Below, piece after piece: positions 19,084 to 28,309 of a stretch of DNA of 64,000 nt (position 1 is the stretch's first letter; every line of letters begins with the position of its first letter). The notes beneath the pieces were generated by a model, which had not been told where the DNA came from, searched no databases, and was given only the letters and a program-made list of their open reading frames with translations. The stretch covers positions 1 through 64,000 of the forward strand of contig JADLCD010000162.1 in the NCBI GenBank assembly GCA_020847395.1, given 5' to 3'. The DNA is from Chitinophagaceae bacterium. Its GTDB lineage: Bacteria > Bacteroidota > Bacteroidia > Chitinophagales > Chitinophagaceae. A program made the position numbers and the translations under genes.

Positions 19084-19338
19084 TGATAGATGATTTTAGT
19101 TGCAAGTTTCAGGTTTCAGGTTGCCAGTTACAAGTTATTTGATGTGCTTGCAAAGGTGTTAAAATAATTTAGTATAATTATCAGCTAAATGCTGGCAGCT
19201 CATTGCTGAAAGCTGATAGCAAAGTGATAAGGTATAGGAGTTATATAGCGCGAGTGATAGTTAAAAATATCTTAGTGAGCCTTTGTGTCCTTGGTCTTCG
19301 TGGTTCAAATAAAATTTCAAAATCTTACATTCTCAAAT
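19084..19338. other. gap with simple repeats before the kinase gene
   Basis: About 255 bp of AT-rich sequence with a gtttcaggtttcaggttgcc stretch near 19105 and a gcctttgtgtccttgg stretch near 19279, both common non-coding simple sequences. No exact -7 motif was found immediately ahead of the kinase. Confidence 0.35.
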
Positions 19339-20703
19339 ATGATTCCCGTAATAGCGATATACGATATAGGAAAAACCAACAAAAAAGTTTTCCTGTTTAA
19401 TGAAGATTATGAGATTGTATATGAAAAGAGTACCAATCTAACAGAGATTAAAGATGAGGACGGCGATGCATGCGAAGATGTACATGCCTTAACCCGTTGG
19501 GTAAAAGAATCATTTGAAGTTATACAGCAATTAAAGGAGTTTGATATAGTCGCGGTAAACGTAACGGCATATGGCGCAAGTCTTGTGCATGTAGATGCTG
19601 ATGGTAAACCCGTTGCCCCGCTATACAATTATCTCAAGCCTTACCCGGAGGATTTACAAAAAGCTTTTTACGAAAAATATGGTGGCGTGGTTAAGGTGTC
19701 ACAACATACCGCATCTCCTGTATTGGGCAGTTTAAATTCAGGAATGCTGCTATACAACATCATGAAAAATAAGCCGCAGGTTTTTGAAAAAATAAAATAT
19801 TCCCTGCACCTGCCACAGTATATAAGCTTATTATTAACAGGTAATTTTTCTTCTGATATTACCAGCATCGGCTGCCATACCATGCTGTGGGATTTTACAG
19901 AGATGGCATATCACGACTGGGTACAACAGGAAGGTATAGCCGGAAAATTAGCACCTATACAATCCGCAGACAATACCATAGATGTGGCTATACAAAAAGG
20001 AAAAGTGAAGATGGGCATAGGGCTGCATGATAGTTCTGCCGCATTAATTCCTTACCTGCTGAATTTTAAGGAACCGTTTATCTTATTATCTACAGGCACA
20101 TGGTCAATCAGTTTAAATCCTTTTAATGACAGCCCTTTAACGGAAGATCAGTTAAAGCAGGATTGCCTATGCTATCTTACATATAAAAAACAGCCTGTTA
20201 AAGCTTCCCGTTTATTTGCCGGGTACGAACATGAGCAGCAGGTAAAAAAGCTGGCAGAGCATTTTGATAAACCGGTTCATTACTATACAACGGTAAAGTT
20301 TGATAGCCATCTCGCATCACGGGTTGCTACAGATCATGATACTGTTGCTCTGCCTGAAGGACAAATCACGCTTTTCCCTTCGAGAGATATCGCTTCTTTT
20401 ACTTCTTATGAAGAAGCCTATCATCAGTTAATGGCTGATATTATTCATCGGCAGGTTACTTCTACAAAATTAGTGTTGGAAGGAAGCCGTGAAGTGAAGC
20501 GCATTTTTGTAGATGGCGGCTTTGGAAAAAATCCTGTATACATGAATATGCTGGCAGACGCTTTTCCGAATATTGAAGTATACGCCGCTTCTGTTGCGCA
20601 GGCAACAGCTATGGGTACTGCATTATCTATTCATGAGCATTGGAATACCAAAGATCTTCCCGCGAGCATTATTGATTTGATGTATTATCATAGTAATAAG
20701 TAA
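19339..20703 (+). CDS. rhaB: FGGY-family carbohydrate kinase, probable L-rhamnulokinase
   Basis: 454 residues from the ATG at 19339; the open frame continues 18 codons upstream into non-coding-type sequence. FGGY kinases have two RNase-H-like domains. Here the first phosphate loop is YDIGKTNKKVFLF (about 7-19) and the second STGTWSISLNPFN, with the late FVDGGFGKNPVYMNML signature. Expected reaction: ATP-dependent phosphorylation of L-rhamnulose at O1. Substrate is assigned from context only; fuculokinase-like activity is the alternative. A weak hairpin follows the stop. Confidence 0.85.
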   Translation: MIPVIAIYDIGKTNKKVFLFNEDYEIVYEKSTNLTEIKDEDGDACEDVHALTRWVKESFEVIQQLKEFDIVAVNVTAYGASLVHVDADGKPVAPLYNYLKPYPEDLQKAFYEKYGGVVKVSQHTASPVLGSLNSGMLLYNIMKNKPQVFEKIKYSLHLPQYISLLLTGNFSSDITSIGCHTMLWDFTEMAYHDWVQQEGIAGKLAPIQSADNTIDVAIQKGKVKMGIGLHDSSAALIPYLLNFKEPFILLSTGTWSISLNPFNDSPLTEDQLKQDCLCYLTYKKQPVKASRLFAGYEHEQQVKKLAEHFDKPVHYYTTVKFDSHLASRVATDHDTVALPEGQITLFPSRDIASFTSYEEAYHQLMADIIHRQVTSTKLVLEGSREVKRIFVDGGFGKNPVYMNMLADAFPNIEVYAASVAQATAMGTALSIHEHWNTKDLPASIIDLMYYHSNK

Positions 20704-20707
20704 AGGA

Positions 20708-20722
20708 CGGGATAAAATCCCG
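20708..20722 (+). terminator. weak terminator-like hairpin after the kinase gene
   Basis: CGGGAT/ATCCCG stem of 6 bp with a 3-nt loop, followed by T-rich sequence to about 20752. It sits between convergent genes. The stem is short, so confidence is low. Confidence 0.35.
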
Positions 20723-20750
20723 GACATTGAATGATTTTATATAATTATTT

Positions 20751-21911
20751 TTAAATCTCTGTTACGTCTTTCCAACTTACGACCTGCATTCCTTCGCTAA
20801 TCTCTTCATTCTTTTCTCCTCCATAGATTAAAATTCCCTGGCTATTAAGATTGTTTTTTTTCCAGTATCTTAATCCCGAAAGCATTCCCGAGTCAATTTT
20901 TTTTGCTGATTTAATTTCAATTGCTATGGTATTCCCTTCTTTTTCCAACAATAAGTCAATTTCATTTCCTGTACTATCTCTGAAGAAATATAATCCACCA
21001 TTTATTCCAGCGTTGAATCTGTTCTTTTTTATTTCAGTGATAATCCAATTTTCAAAAATATTGCCGTATAAGCTATGTTTTTCAAGGGCTGATTGAGTGC
21101 TAATGCCTAATAGATAACAAAGTAATCCTGTATCATAAAAAAATAACTTGGGAGTTTTGATGATCCTTTTATTCAGATTATTATACCAGGGCTGAAGAAG
21201 GTAAATGATATAACTGCTTTCCAGTACACTTAACCAAGCCTGGATAGTTTTTGTATCTACTCCTATACTGCGTGCTATTTCCTCGCGATTGATTAGTTGA
21301 CCTGCTCTATTTGCGCAGAGCAATATAAAACGGTTAAAGTCTCCCAGGTTAGTTATATTTCGTACAAACCTTACATCACGTTGTACATAAGTTTGTATAT
21401 AAGATGCCATCCATTTGTCTGGCATCAGCTGATGATCCCATATCTCAGGATAACCACCTGTTAAGATATGTTTATTTATATTATCATACGAAAGATTGGC
21501 TGCATAAAGCTCCGAATATGAAAGAGGCAGTAGCTGTAAATACCCTGTTCTGCCCGCAAGTGATTGAGATATTTGTTCCTGTAGTAGAAAGTTATTCGAG
21601 CCTGTTAATATGAATTGTCCTCTTGCCTTATTATTATCCAATAATTCCTGCAAGTATCTGAATATATCAGGTACTCGTTGTACTTCATCAAGTATTGCTC
21701 CTTCGGGAAACTGTTTTAGGAAAGCTTCGATATCTTCCTCTGCTTTTGATTGTGTGTTAGGATTCTCTAAATTCACATAAGGTTTGTTCCCCAACAATAG
21801 TTTACTTAGGGTAGTTTTTCCACTTTGCCTGGGGCCTACAATAGTTAAAGCCCGGAACTGTCTGGATAATAATCTGGCTTCTTCTATAATATTTCTTTGA
21901 ATAAGCGGCAT
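20751..21911 (-). CDS. AAA-type ATPase with DUF4143 C-terminal domain
   Basis: 386 residues. N-terminal P-loop G26-P-R-Q-S-G-K32-T and Walker B A-I-L-D75-E76-V-Q; sensor LTGSNNFLL. C-terminal half is the DUF4143 region with a winged-helix part (NREEIARSIGVDTKTIQAWLSVLESSYII) and a nuclease-like end (GNEIDLLLEKEGNTIAIEIKSAK, matching the E..D...E-x-K pattern of restriction-like folds). The family is abundant in Bacteroidota and often behaves as a mobile or accessory single gene; its function is not established. It lies reversed within the rhamnose locus. Its upstream region carries repeated operator-like motifs. Confidence 0.9.
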   Translation of the reverse strand: MPLIQRNIIEEARLLSRQFRALTIVGPRQSGKTTLSKLLLGNKPYVNLENPNTQSKAEEDIEAFLKQFPEGAILDEVQRVPDIFRYLQELLDNNKARGQFILTGSNNFLLQEQISQSLAGRTGYLQLLPLSYSELYAANLSYDNINKHILTGGYPEIWDHQLMPDKWMASYIQTYVQRDVRFVRNITNLGDFNRFILLCANRAGQLINREEIARSIGVDTKTIQAWLSVLESSYIIYLLQPWYNNLNKRIIKTPKLFFYDTGLLCYLLGISTQSALEKHSLYGNIFENWIITEIKKNRFNAGINGGLYFFRDSTGNEIDLLLEKEGNTIAIEIKSAKKIDSGMLSGLRYWKKNNLNSQGILIYGGEKNEEISEGMQVVSWKDVTEI

Positions 21912-21926
21912 GGAGATAATTGATTA

Positions 21927-22016
21927 ATTCCAGATTTATAAAATTTTGTAAATCTGGAATTGAAGTCCATTTTTGCAAATATATGTAAATCTGGAATTAT
22001 AATCCATTTTTGCAAA
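21927..22016 (-). promoter_or_regulatory. promoter with tandem and inverted operator-like repeats for the DUF4143 gene
   Basis: Two 33-bp direct repeats, 21947-21979 and 21984-22016, differ at three positions and each contain TGTAAATCTGGAATT and TCCATTTTTGCAAA. A third, inverted copy of the core (ATTCCAGATTTA at about 21928) pairs with the first repeat as a perfect 12-bp arm. On the minus strand TATATTTG at 21976-21983 is an exact -7 match. The arrangement looks like repressor sites around a promoter. Confidence 0.6.
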
Positions 22017-22213
22017 AAGCAAAGTATTTAAGCAGGTAAAATTTTATTTTCCAGCCGTTGGAAACTTCATGTTTGCATTTTTTACAAAATCAAACATTCC
22101 TCCATTCCACTCATAAAAGAAGCCCGCGATTTTTCCAATGGAGCATAGAAATTACCCGTAAATTTGCGCTGCAAAAAAGGTAGTATACTTTTCCGCTTAC
22201 AGGCCTAATACAT
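22017..22213. other. intergenic region before the FAD/Fe-S dehydrogenase
   Basis: About 200 bp with TAAATTTG at 22159-22166, an exact plus-strand -7 match 47 bp before the ATG at 22214. No coding potential was seen. Confidence 0.45.
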
Positions 22214-25135
22214 ATGACGAATAATTTTAAGCAACTGGCGGCAGCACTGGAAGGTGAATTTTATGATGATGATGTTATCAGAACATTGTATGCCACGGAT
22301 GCATCTGCATACAGGGAAATGCCGCAGGCAGTGGCTATTCCAAAATCTATAGATGATATAAAAAAACTGATTGCCTTTGCAAATAAGGAACAGGTATCGC
22401 TTATTCCGCGCACTGCCGGCACTTCGCTTGCCGGGCAGGTAGTGGGCAACGGCATTATAGTAGATGTATCAAAATATTTTACCAAAATACTGGAGTTGAA
22501 TGCAGATGAACGCTGGGTACGCGTGCAGCCTGGTGTGATACGCGACGAGTTGAATATGTTCTTAAAGCCGCATGGTTTGTTTTTTGGCCCGGAAACCTCA
22601 ACGGCTAACCGCGCCATGATGGGCGGTATGGTAGGTAATAATTCCTGCGGATCAAATTCGGTAGTATACCGAAGTACACGAGAGCATTTGTTGGAAGTAA
22701 AAGCATTGCTAAGTGATGGGTCTGAGGCGGAATTCCGCGCTATGGATATCGACAGCTTTCATGCGAAATGTGAAACAGATACACTGGAAGGAAGAATATA
22801 TAAGGATATACGCAAACTGCTCAGTAACTACGATAACCAGGAAGAGATACGAAGAGAGTTTCCAAAGAAAACAATTGAAAGAAGAAATACAGGATACGCG
22901 GTAGATGTATTGCTGGATACGGCGCCATTTACGGCAGGTGAGCCGGATTTTAATTTTTGTAAACTGATAGCAGGCTCTGAAGGTACATTGGCTTTTATAA
23001 CAGAAATAAAATTGAATGTTGTTCCGCTGCCTCCAAAATTATCGGGCCTGCTATGTGTGCATTTTAACTCCATTGATGAAGCGTTGCGTGCCAACCTGAT
23101 CGGTTTAAAATACAATGTTTCTGCCAGCGAGCTGATTGATCATTTTATATTGGAATGCACCAAAGACAATATAGAACAAAGCAAGAACAGGTTTTTTGTG
23201 CAGGGAGATCCCGGTGCCATACTGGTTATTGAATTCAGCAGGGATACCAAAGAAGAAGTAGTGCAGGCTGCTGCTGCTGCAGAAGCGGAGATGAGGGCAG
23301 CGGGCTTAGGATATCATTTCCCGTTATTAACGGGCGATGATACCAAAAAGATCTGGACACTACGCAAAGCAGGGCTTGGCCTGCTGAGCAATCTTCCCGG
23401 CGATGAAAAAGCGGTGCCTGTTATAGAAGATACAGCGGTTGATGTAAACGACCTGCCGGATTTTATCCGCGACTTTAACGTTATTCTTGCAAAATACGGT
23501 TTGTATTCCGTGCATTATGCGCATGCCGGTAGCGGGGAGATACATCTGCGTCCTATCATCAATTTAAAAACAGAAGAAGGCAATAAGCTCTTCCGCATTA
23601 TTGCTGAGGAAATAGCTACGCTGGTAAAAAAATATCATGGCTCATTAAGCGGCGAACATGGTGATGGCAGGCTGCGTGGGGAATTTATTAAGCAGATGAT
23701 TGGTGAAAAGAATTATGCCCTTCTTAAAGAAATAAAAAAATCATGGGATCCGCATAATATTTTCAACCCGAATAAAATTGTGGATACGCCTTCCATGAAT
23801 ACGATGCTGCGCTACGAACCGGGGCAGCAAACACCTGCATTTAAAACCGTTTTCAGGTATCATAACCAGGATGTGTTGCAACATGCAGAACAATGTAATG
23901 GTTCCGGTGATTGCCGTAAAACACATTTATCGGGTGGAACAATGTGCCCATCGTATATGGCTACCCGAAATGAAAAAGATACTACAAGAGCAAGAGCAAA
24001 TATCCTGCGTGAGTTTTTAACGCATTCGACAAAGTCAAATCGCTTTGATCATAAAGAAATCAAAGAAGTAATGGATTTATGCCTGAGTTGCAAAGGCTGT
24101 AAATCCGAGTGCCCATCTAACGTGGATATGGCAAAGCTGAAAGCTGAATTTTTACAGCAATATTATGATGCGAATGGCGTGCCGTTGCGCAGCAGGATGA
24201 TAGCCAATTTTGGAAATCTTTCGAAACTTGGGGCTATAGTGCCCGGGATATATAATTTTTTTATGACCAATGGATTTACCAGTGGGATGATAAAAAAGTT
24301 TATCGGTTTTGCTGCTGATCGTTCCATGCCTGAATTATACAAAACTACTTTACTGAGCTGGTACAAAAAGCATAAAAAAAATAATACAGCAAATGCTGCC
24401 AGACATAAAAAAGTATATTTTTTCTGCGATGAGTTTACCAACTATAACGATACTGAAATAGGCATAAAAGCTATATTGCTATTGGAGAAATTAGGATACG
24501 ATGTGGTAATTCCTGATCATATAGAAAGCGGACGTTCATGGTTGAGTAAAGGTTTGCTGCGTAAAGCAAAAACTATCGCGCAGCAAAATATAAAAAACCT
24601 TTCGCCATTAATTACAGAAGAAACACCGATGATAGGAGTGGAGCCTTCCACAATACTCACCTTCCGCGATGAATATATTGATCTTGCTGATGACGATGTT
24701 TATGAATCTGCGAAATCTCTGTCAAAAAATGTGTGGACGATAGATGAGTTTCTTTCAATGGAACTCGATCGTGGCAGGATTGATACCGGTTTATTTACTA
24801 CGGATGCAAAAAACGTTTTCCTGCATGGTCATTGCCAGCAGAAAGCATTATCATCTGTAACACCAACCGTAAAAATCCTTTCCATTCCCCGGGGCTATAA
24901 GGTGCAAACCATTCCGTCAGGATGTTGCGGCATGGCAGGGTCTTTCGGTTATGAAAAAGAGCATTATGACCTTTCAATGAAAGTAGCTGAACTGGTATTA
25001 TTGCCAACGGTAAGAAAAGCACAGGAGCAGGATATAATAGCTGCACCCGGCACAAGCTGCAGGCACCAGATAAAAGATGGCGCTTTCCGCAAAGCATTAC
25101 ACCCGGTAGAAATATTGTATGATGCGTTGTTATAA
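22214..25135 (+). CDS. FAD-linked and Fe-S (CCG-domain) dehydrogenase, probable lactate/2-hydroxyacid dehydrogenase
   Basis: 973 residues, full length for the fused class (compare YdiJ). Domains: FAD-binding 4 (about 35-240; PRTAGTSLAGQVVGNG, GGMVGNNSCGSNSV), FAD-oxidase C-terminal (about 270-530; GEHGDGR), 4Fe-4S dicluster region (C-N-G-S-G-D-C near 561 and C-L-S-C-K-G-C-K-S-E-C-P near 623), then CCG-type heterodisulfide-reductase-like repeats (HGHCQQKAL near 870, GCCGMAGSFGYE near 902). Membrane-associated oxidation of lactate, passing electrons to quinone, would complete rhamnose breakdown because the fused aldolase/dehydrogenase yields lactate. Substrate is inferred from position; glycolate or D-2-hydroxyglutarate are alternatives. 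Confidence 0.85.
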   Translation: MTNNFKQLAAALEGEFYDDDVIRTLYATDASAYREMPQAVAIPKSIDDIKKLIAFANKEQVSLIPRTAGTSLAGQVVGNGIIVDVSKYFTKILELNADERWVRVQPGVIRDELNMFLKPHGLFFGPETSTANRAMMGGMVGNNSCGSNSVVYRSTREHLLEVKALLSDGSEAEFRAMDIDSFHAKCETDTLEGRIYKDIRKLLSNYDNQEEIRREFPKKTIERRNTGYAVDVLLDTAPFTAGEPDFNFCKLIAGSEGTLAFITEIKLNVVPLPPKLSGLLCVHFNSIDEALRANLIGLKYNVSASELIDHFILECTKDNIEQSKNRFFVQGDPGAILVIEFSRDTKEEVVQAAAAAEAEMRAAGLGYHFPLLTGDDTKKIWTLRKAGLGLLSNLPGDEKAVPVIEDTAVDVNDLPDFIRDFNVILAKYGLYSVHYAHAGSGEIHLRPIINLKTEEGNKLFRIIAEEIATLVKKYHGSLSGEHGDGRLRGEFIKQMIGEKNYALLKEIKKSWDPHNIFNPNKIVDTPSMNTMLRYEPGQQTPAFKTVFRYHNQDVLQHAEQCNGSGDCRKTHLSGGTMCPSYMATRNEKDTTRARANILREFLTHSTKSNRFDHKEIKEVMDLCLSCKGCKSECPSNVDMAKLKAEFLQQYYDANGVPLRSRMIANFGNLSKLGAIVPGIYNFFMTNGFTSGMIKKFIGFAADRSMPELYKTTLLSWYKKHKKNNTANAARHKKVYFFCDEFTNYNDTEIGIKAILLLEKLGYDVVIPDHIESGRSWLSKGLLRKAKTIAQQNIKNLSPLITEETPMIGVEPSTILTFRDEYIDLADDDVYESAKSLSKNVWTIDEFLSMELDRGRIDTGLFTTDAKNVFLHGHCQQKALSSVTPTVKILSIPRGYKVQTIPSGCCGMAGSFGYEKEHYDLSMKVAELVLLPTVRKAQEQDIIAAPGTSCRHQIKDGAFRKALHPVEILYDALL

Positions 25136-25163
25136 TTAATGGTATAGCGGCTATTTAAAATAA

Positions 25164-26102
25164 TTATTGAGAAGGCTTCCTGGTATCGAATTTACTTTCT
25201 TTAACAGGTTTTTCTACAGGCGCCTGGCCGTCCTGTAGCTTAAAATCAAATACTTTGTCAACGTGCACCCATCTTCCATTCTGCCATTTAAAGGCTTCGT
25301 AATCTCCATCCGGTACGTAGGTGTATTTTTTTTCGGGCTCGTTATTTTCCGGTATCAGGTGGTCAAATAAAATCAGGTTTAATTCATCATCATAACGCAT
25401 TAAAGCATTGGCATCTTTTTTATATTCAATAGCAAATCTTGCCTGGGGCGCAACCGGCACTCCGTCTTTCGTTAAATCAAAAAAAGGAGCAGCACCAAAA
25501 ACAGGTTTGCCATTCTGATTAAAGGTTAAAACTTCAATGCGCTTTTTCGTGCTCTTAAAAGAGTTTTCATCGTAGCCAAGCAAAGTATAATATTTTTTAC
25601 CGTTGTAGATATTGAGCAATATTTTATAATAAATAGCACCCACCCAATTATCGTTACTTAATACAGCGTTGTTAATGTCTTCAATGGCAGTTGTTTTATC
25701 AAGAAGCGGGAATAGTGCCAGTTCTCCATTTGGCGTATTTACTTGTATAGCACCGTGCCTGCGAAACACACTTTCATCTTTTACTACCTGCCATGTAAAA
25801 ATTCTGAAGCTGCTGTCAGGCGCATATAATCTTGAAATGGTTTGTAAAGAATCAAAAGGATAGTAAAAAGAATAAGGCTCTTTCAGCGCTCTTACCAGCA
25901 TTTTTGTAAAAATACTGTCTGCATTAAACCGATCAACAGGTGAAGCTGCATTCACAATATTAAAAGCATATTGCTTCATTGAATCTTCACGCGATGACAT
26001 GGAAGCGCTGAATATTTTTTTTGCAGACTGTGCAGCAATATTACTTATTAATGCACCGCAAAAGAAGCTCAGCAAAAGAAGATATGTATATAAGCGATTC
26101 AT
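25164..26102 (-). CDS. conserved secreted protein of unknown function
   Basis: 312 residues from the ATG at 26102. The upstream ATG at 26126 overlaps a -7 box (26116-26123), so it cannot be the start. N-terminal signal MNRLYTYLLLLSFFCGALISNIAAQ. The body is rich in aromatic and Asp/Lys residues (YFYPFDSLQTISRLY, YYTLLGYDENSFKSTKKRIEVLTF, YTYVPDGDYEAFKWQNGRWVHV) without a catalytic motif I recognise. Ends in a charged tail. Probably periplasmic or outer-membrane associated. It is convergent with the dehydrogenase gene. Confidence 0.7.
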   Translation of the reverse strand: MNRLYTYLLLLSFFCGALISNIAAQSAKKIFSASMSSREDSMKQYAFNIVNAASPVDRFNADSIFTKMLVRALKEPYSFYYPFDSLQTISRLYAPDSSFRIFTWQVVKDESVFRRHGAIQVNTPNGELALFPLLDKTTAIEDINNAVLSNDNWVGAIYYKILLNIYNGKKYYTLLGYDENSFKSTKKRIEVLTFNQNGKPVFGAAPFFDLTKDGVPVAPQARFAIEYKKDANALMRYDDELNLILFDHLIPENNEPEKKYTYVPDGDYEAFKWQNGRWVHVDKVFDFKLQDGQAPVEKPVKESKFDTRKPSQ

Positions 26103-26115
26103 AGAATGATGTTTG

Positions 26116-26123
26116 CAAAAATA
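26116..26123 (-). promoter_or_regulatory. -7 element setting the start of the secreted protein gene
   Basis: Minus-strand TATTTTTG, an exact TAnnTTTG match, 13 bp before the ATG at 26102, implying a very short leader of a few nucleotides. Confidence 0.5.
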
Positions 26124-26199
26124 CAAACTATGCCGCTTAACAACGGTAATTCGCCGGCAATAGTGTTTAAAGTTTTGATAAAAGGCTGCTAAGAAACCG

Positions 26200-27282
26200 T
26201 TAAACCAAAGGCTCCTGCTGGCTAAGGCAATGAAAGCTTCCCAATCCCCATATGATATCTGTAGAGTCTATGCCAACTACTTTGCGCTCCGGAAAACATT
26301 GCTGAATGATTTGTAATGCCTTATCATCTTTATCACAATTAAAAACGGGCACTACCACGGCAGCGTTGGAAATATAAAAGTTTGCATAAGATGCGGGTAA
26401 TCGCTGGTCTTCATATATCACGGCATCAGGCATCGGCAGTTCAATAATATTTAACTGTTTGCCATTTAGCAGGCGCATTGCTTTCAGCTCTCTCAGGTTT
26501 TGTTGAAGCAGGTAATAATTTTCATCATTCCTGTCTTCTTCAATTACGGTAAGAACGGTATCTGCGTTCACAAATCTAACCGTATCGTCAATATGCCCGT
26601 CGGTATCATCGCCAACAATTCCTTCGCTTACCCATAGTACCTGGTTTACGCCGTAATAATGAGATAAATATGCTTCTACCTGTTCCTGGTTAAGCTGCGG
26701 ATTACGATTTGGATTAAGCAAACATGCAGTAGAGGTAAGTAAAGTTCCCTGCCCGTTAAATTCAACAGAGCCACCTTCCATTACAATACCGGGATGGTAT
26801 ACAGGTATATTATATTTCTCACCGATTAACGTAGGAATAACATCATCAAGATCATACGGAGGATATTTGTTTCCCCAGGCATTATAATTCCAGTCTATAA
26901 TAATTTTTTTTTGCTCCGCATCAGGATTTATGAGAAATGCAGGACCATGATCCCTGCACCACGCATCATTGGTTGGATGTAAATAAAAAGCAATTTTGTT
27001 GAGATCAACGCCTGCCTTCAACAATTGTTCTGTGGCGAAGTTTTGCATCGCTTCATCATTCACATTAATATGCACACTTTCTCCTGCAGACACTTCTTTA
27101 ATAAATGCCGCATAGTTAGGATAGATAGCCGCAATTTTTCCGGGCCATGATGCTTCTTTATGCGGCCAACTTAACCATGTTGCACTATGTGCTGCAAATT
27201 CAGCAGGAAAATAATAGCCAAGTTTTTTCGGCGTTGAAAAACTAAATGGTGATGGATTGGCTGATGCGTCAACTTTACTCAC
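26200..27282 (-). CDS. aguA: agmatine deiminase
   Basis: 360 residues. Hydrolyses agmatine to N-carbamoylputrescine and ammonia in the cytosol. Guanidino-modifying enzyme signatures: W-C-R-D111-H112-G-P, VMEGGSVEFNGQGTLL (169-182), D-T-D-G-H230-I-D-D, and the catalytic Cys352 in GLGSFHCLSQQ. Length is typical. The partner aguB ends 35 bp upstream on the same strand, so the pair forms one unit converting agmatine to putrescine. Confidence 0.95.
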   Translation of the reverse strand: MSKVDASANPSPFSFSTPKKLGYYFPAEFAAHSATWLSWPHKEASWPGKIAAIYPNYAAFIKEVSAGESVHINVNDEAMQNFATEQLLKAGVDLNKIAFYLHPTNDAWCRDHGPAFLINPDAEQKKIIIDWNYNAWGNKYPPYDLDDVIPTLIGEKYNIPVYHPGIVMEGGSVEFNGQGTLLTSTACLLNPNRNPQLNQEQVEAYLSHYYGVNQVLWVSEGIVGDDTDGHIDDTVRFVNADTVLTVIEEDRNDENYYLLQQNLRELKAMRLLNGKQLNIIELPMPDAVIYEDQRLPASYANFYISNAAVVVPVFNCDKDDKALQIIQQCFPERKVVGIDSTDIIWGLGSFHCLSQQEPLV

Positions 27283-27317
27283 TATAGCAGGGTATTAAAA
27301 TTTGAGTGTAATATTAT

Positions 27318-28193
27318 TTATGCTTCGTCTATATACCGTTTTGTTATCGGCTGATAGCTGTCAATTCTCCTGTCGCGGAGAAAAGGCCAATGTGTACGAT
27401 ATCTGTCAGATTTTTCAGTATCCAATGTAATTACATGTACTTCTTCCTTATCATGCGGCGCCTGGTATAATACAGTTCCAAACGGATTAGATACAAATGA
27501 GCCGCCCCAGAATTTCATAGCGCCATCCTGCTCAAAACCTGTTCTGTTAACACTTACCACATGCACACCGTTTGCTACTGCATGGCTGCGCTGAATGGTT
27601 TGCCATGCATTATATTGCTCTGTATTGGTTGCTTCATCCTGCGATGTTGCCCAACCGATAGCCGTAGGGTAAAATAAAATTTCTGCCCCCATTAATGATG
27701 TAATGCGAGCAGCTTCAGGATACCATTGATCCCAGCAAATCAGCACGCCGAGCGTTGCAAACTTTGTTTTGAAAACTTTATATCCCAAATCGCCGGGAGT
27801 AAAATAAAATTTTTCGTAGTATGCCGGGTCATCAGGAATATGCATTTTCCTGTATTTACCAAGATAAGTGCCATCCGCATCTAATACGGCAGTAGTGTTG
27901 TGGTATAATCCTTCTGCTCTTTTTTCAAAAAGAGAAGCGATGATAACAACGCCTTTTTCTCTGGCTACTTTGCTTAATGCATCTGTGGAAGGTCCGGGTA
28001 TAGGTTCTGCCAGTTTAAAATTGTTATAGTCTTCCACATCACAGAAATATAAAGAAGTAAACAGCTCCTGGAGGCATACAATCTGCGCTCCTTTGTCTGC
28101 TGCTTCCCGCACCTTTGCAATTGCCTTATCCAGGTTTTCCTTCTTATCTGCGCTACAGGTCATTTGCACAAGTCCAACATTAATTTTTGCCAT
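27318..28193 (-). CDS. aguB: N-carbamoylputrescine amidase
   Basis: 291-residue nitrilase-superfamily enzyme converting N-carbamoylputrescine to putrescine, CO2 and ammonia. Catalytic triad Glu43 (CLQELF), Lys116 (GKYRKMHIP) and Cys153 (GVLICWDQWYPEA) are all present, with the AguB-specific SLYFC and GPSTDALSK segments. First gene of the aguB-aguA unit. An exact -7 box and a 17-bp palindrome lie just upstream. Arginine decarboxylase, which makes agmatine, is not in the window. Confidence 0.95.
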   Translation of the reverse strand: MAKINVGLVQMTCSADKKENLDKAIAKVREAADKGAQIVCLQELFTSLYFCDVEDYNNFKLAEPIPGPSTDALSKVAREKGVVIIASLFEKRAEGLYHNTTAVLDADGTYLGKYRKMHIPDDPAYYEKFYFTPGDLGYKVFKTKFATLGVLICWDQWYPEAARITSLMGAEILFYPTAIGWATSQDEATNTEQYNAWQTIQRSHAVANGVHVVSVNRTGFEQDGAMKFWGGSFVSNPFGTVLYQAPHDKEEVHVITLDTEKSDRYRTHWPFLRDRRIDSYQPITKRYIDEA

Positions 28194-28211
28194 ATTTCTT
28201 TATTAAGGGTG

Positions 28212-28240
28212 CAAAATTAATTGGTAAAATTCAATTTTAC
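28212..28240 (-). promoter_or_regulatory. aguB promoter with adjacent palindrome
   Basis: Minus-strand TAATTTTG at 28212-28219 is an exact -7 match 19 bp before the aguB ATG. A perfect odd palindrome GTAAAATT-C-AATTTTAC (28224-28240) sits directly upstream of it, where a regulator could block or help polymerase. Confidence 0.5.
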
Positions 28241-28309
28241 GGGGAGAATAATTTGCCTTAGGTAAGCAGTAGCTAAACTGCTGTTAAAGTGAGTGTAATG
28301 AGGTTAAGA

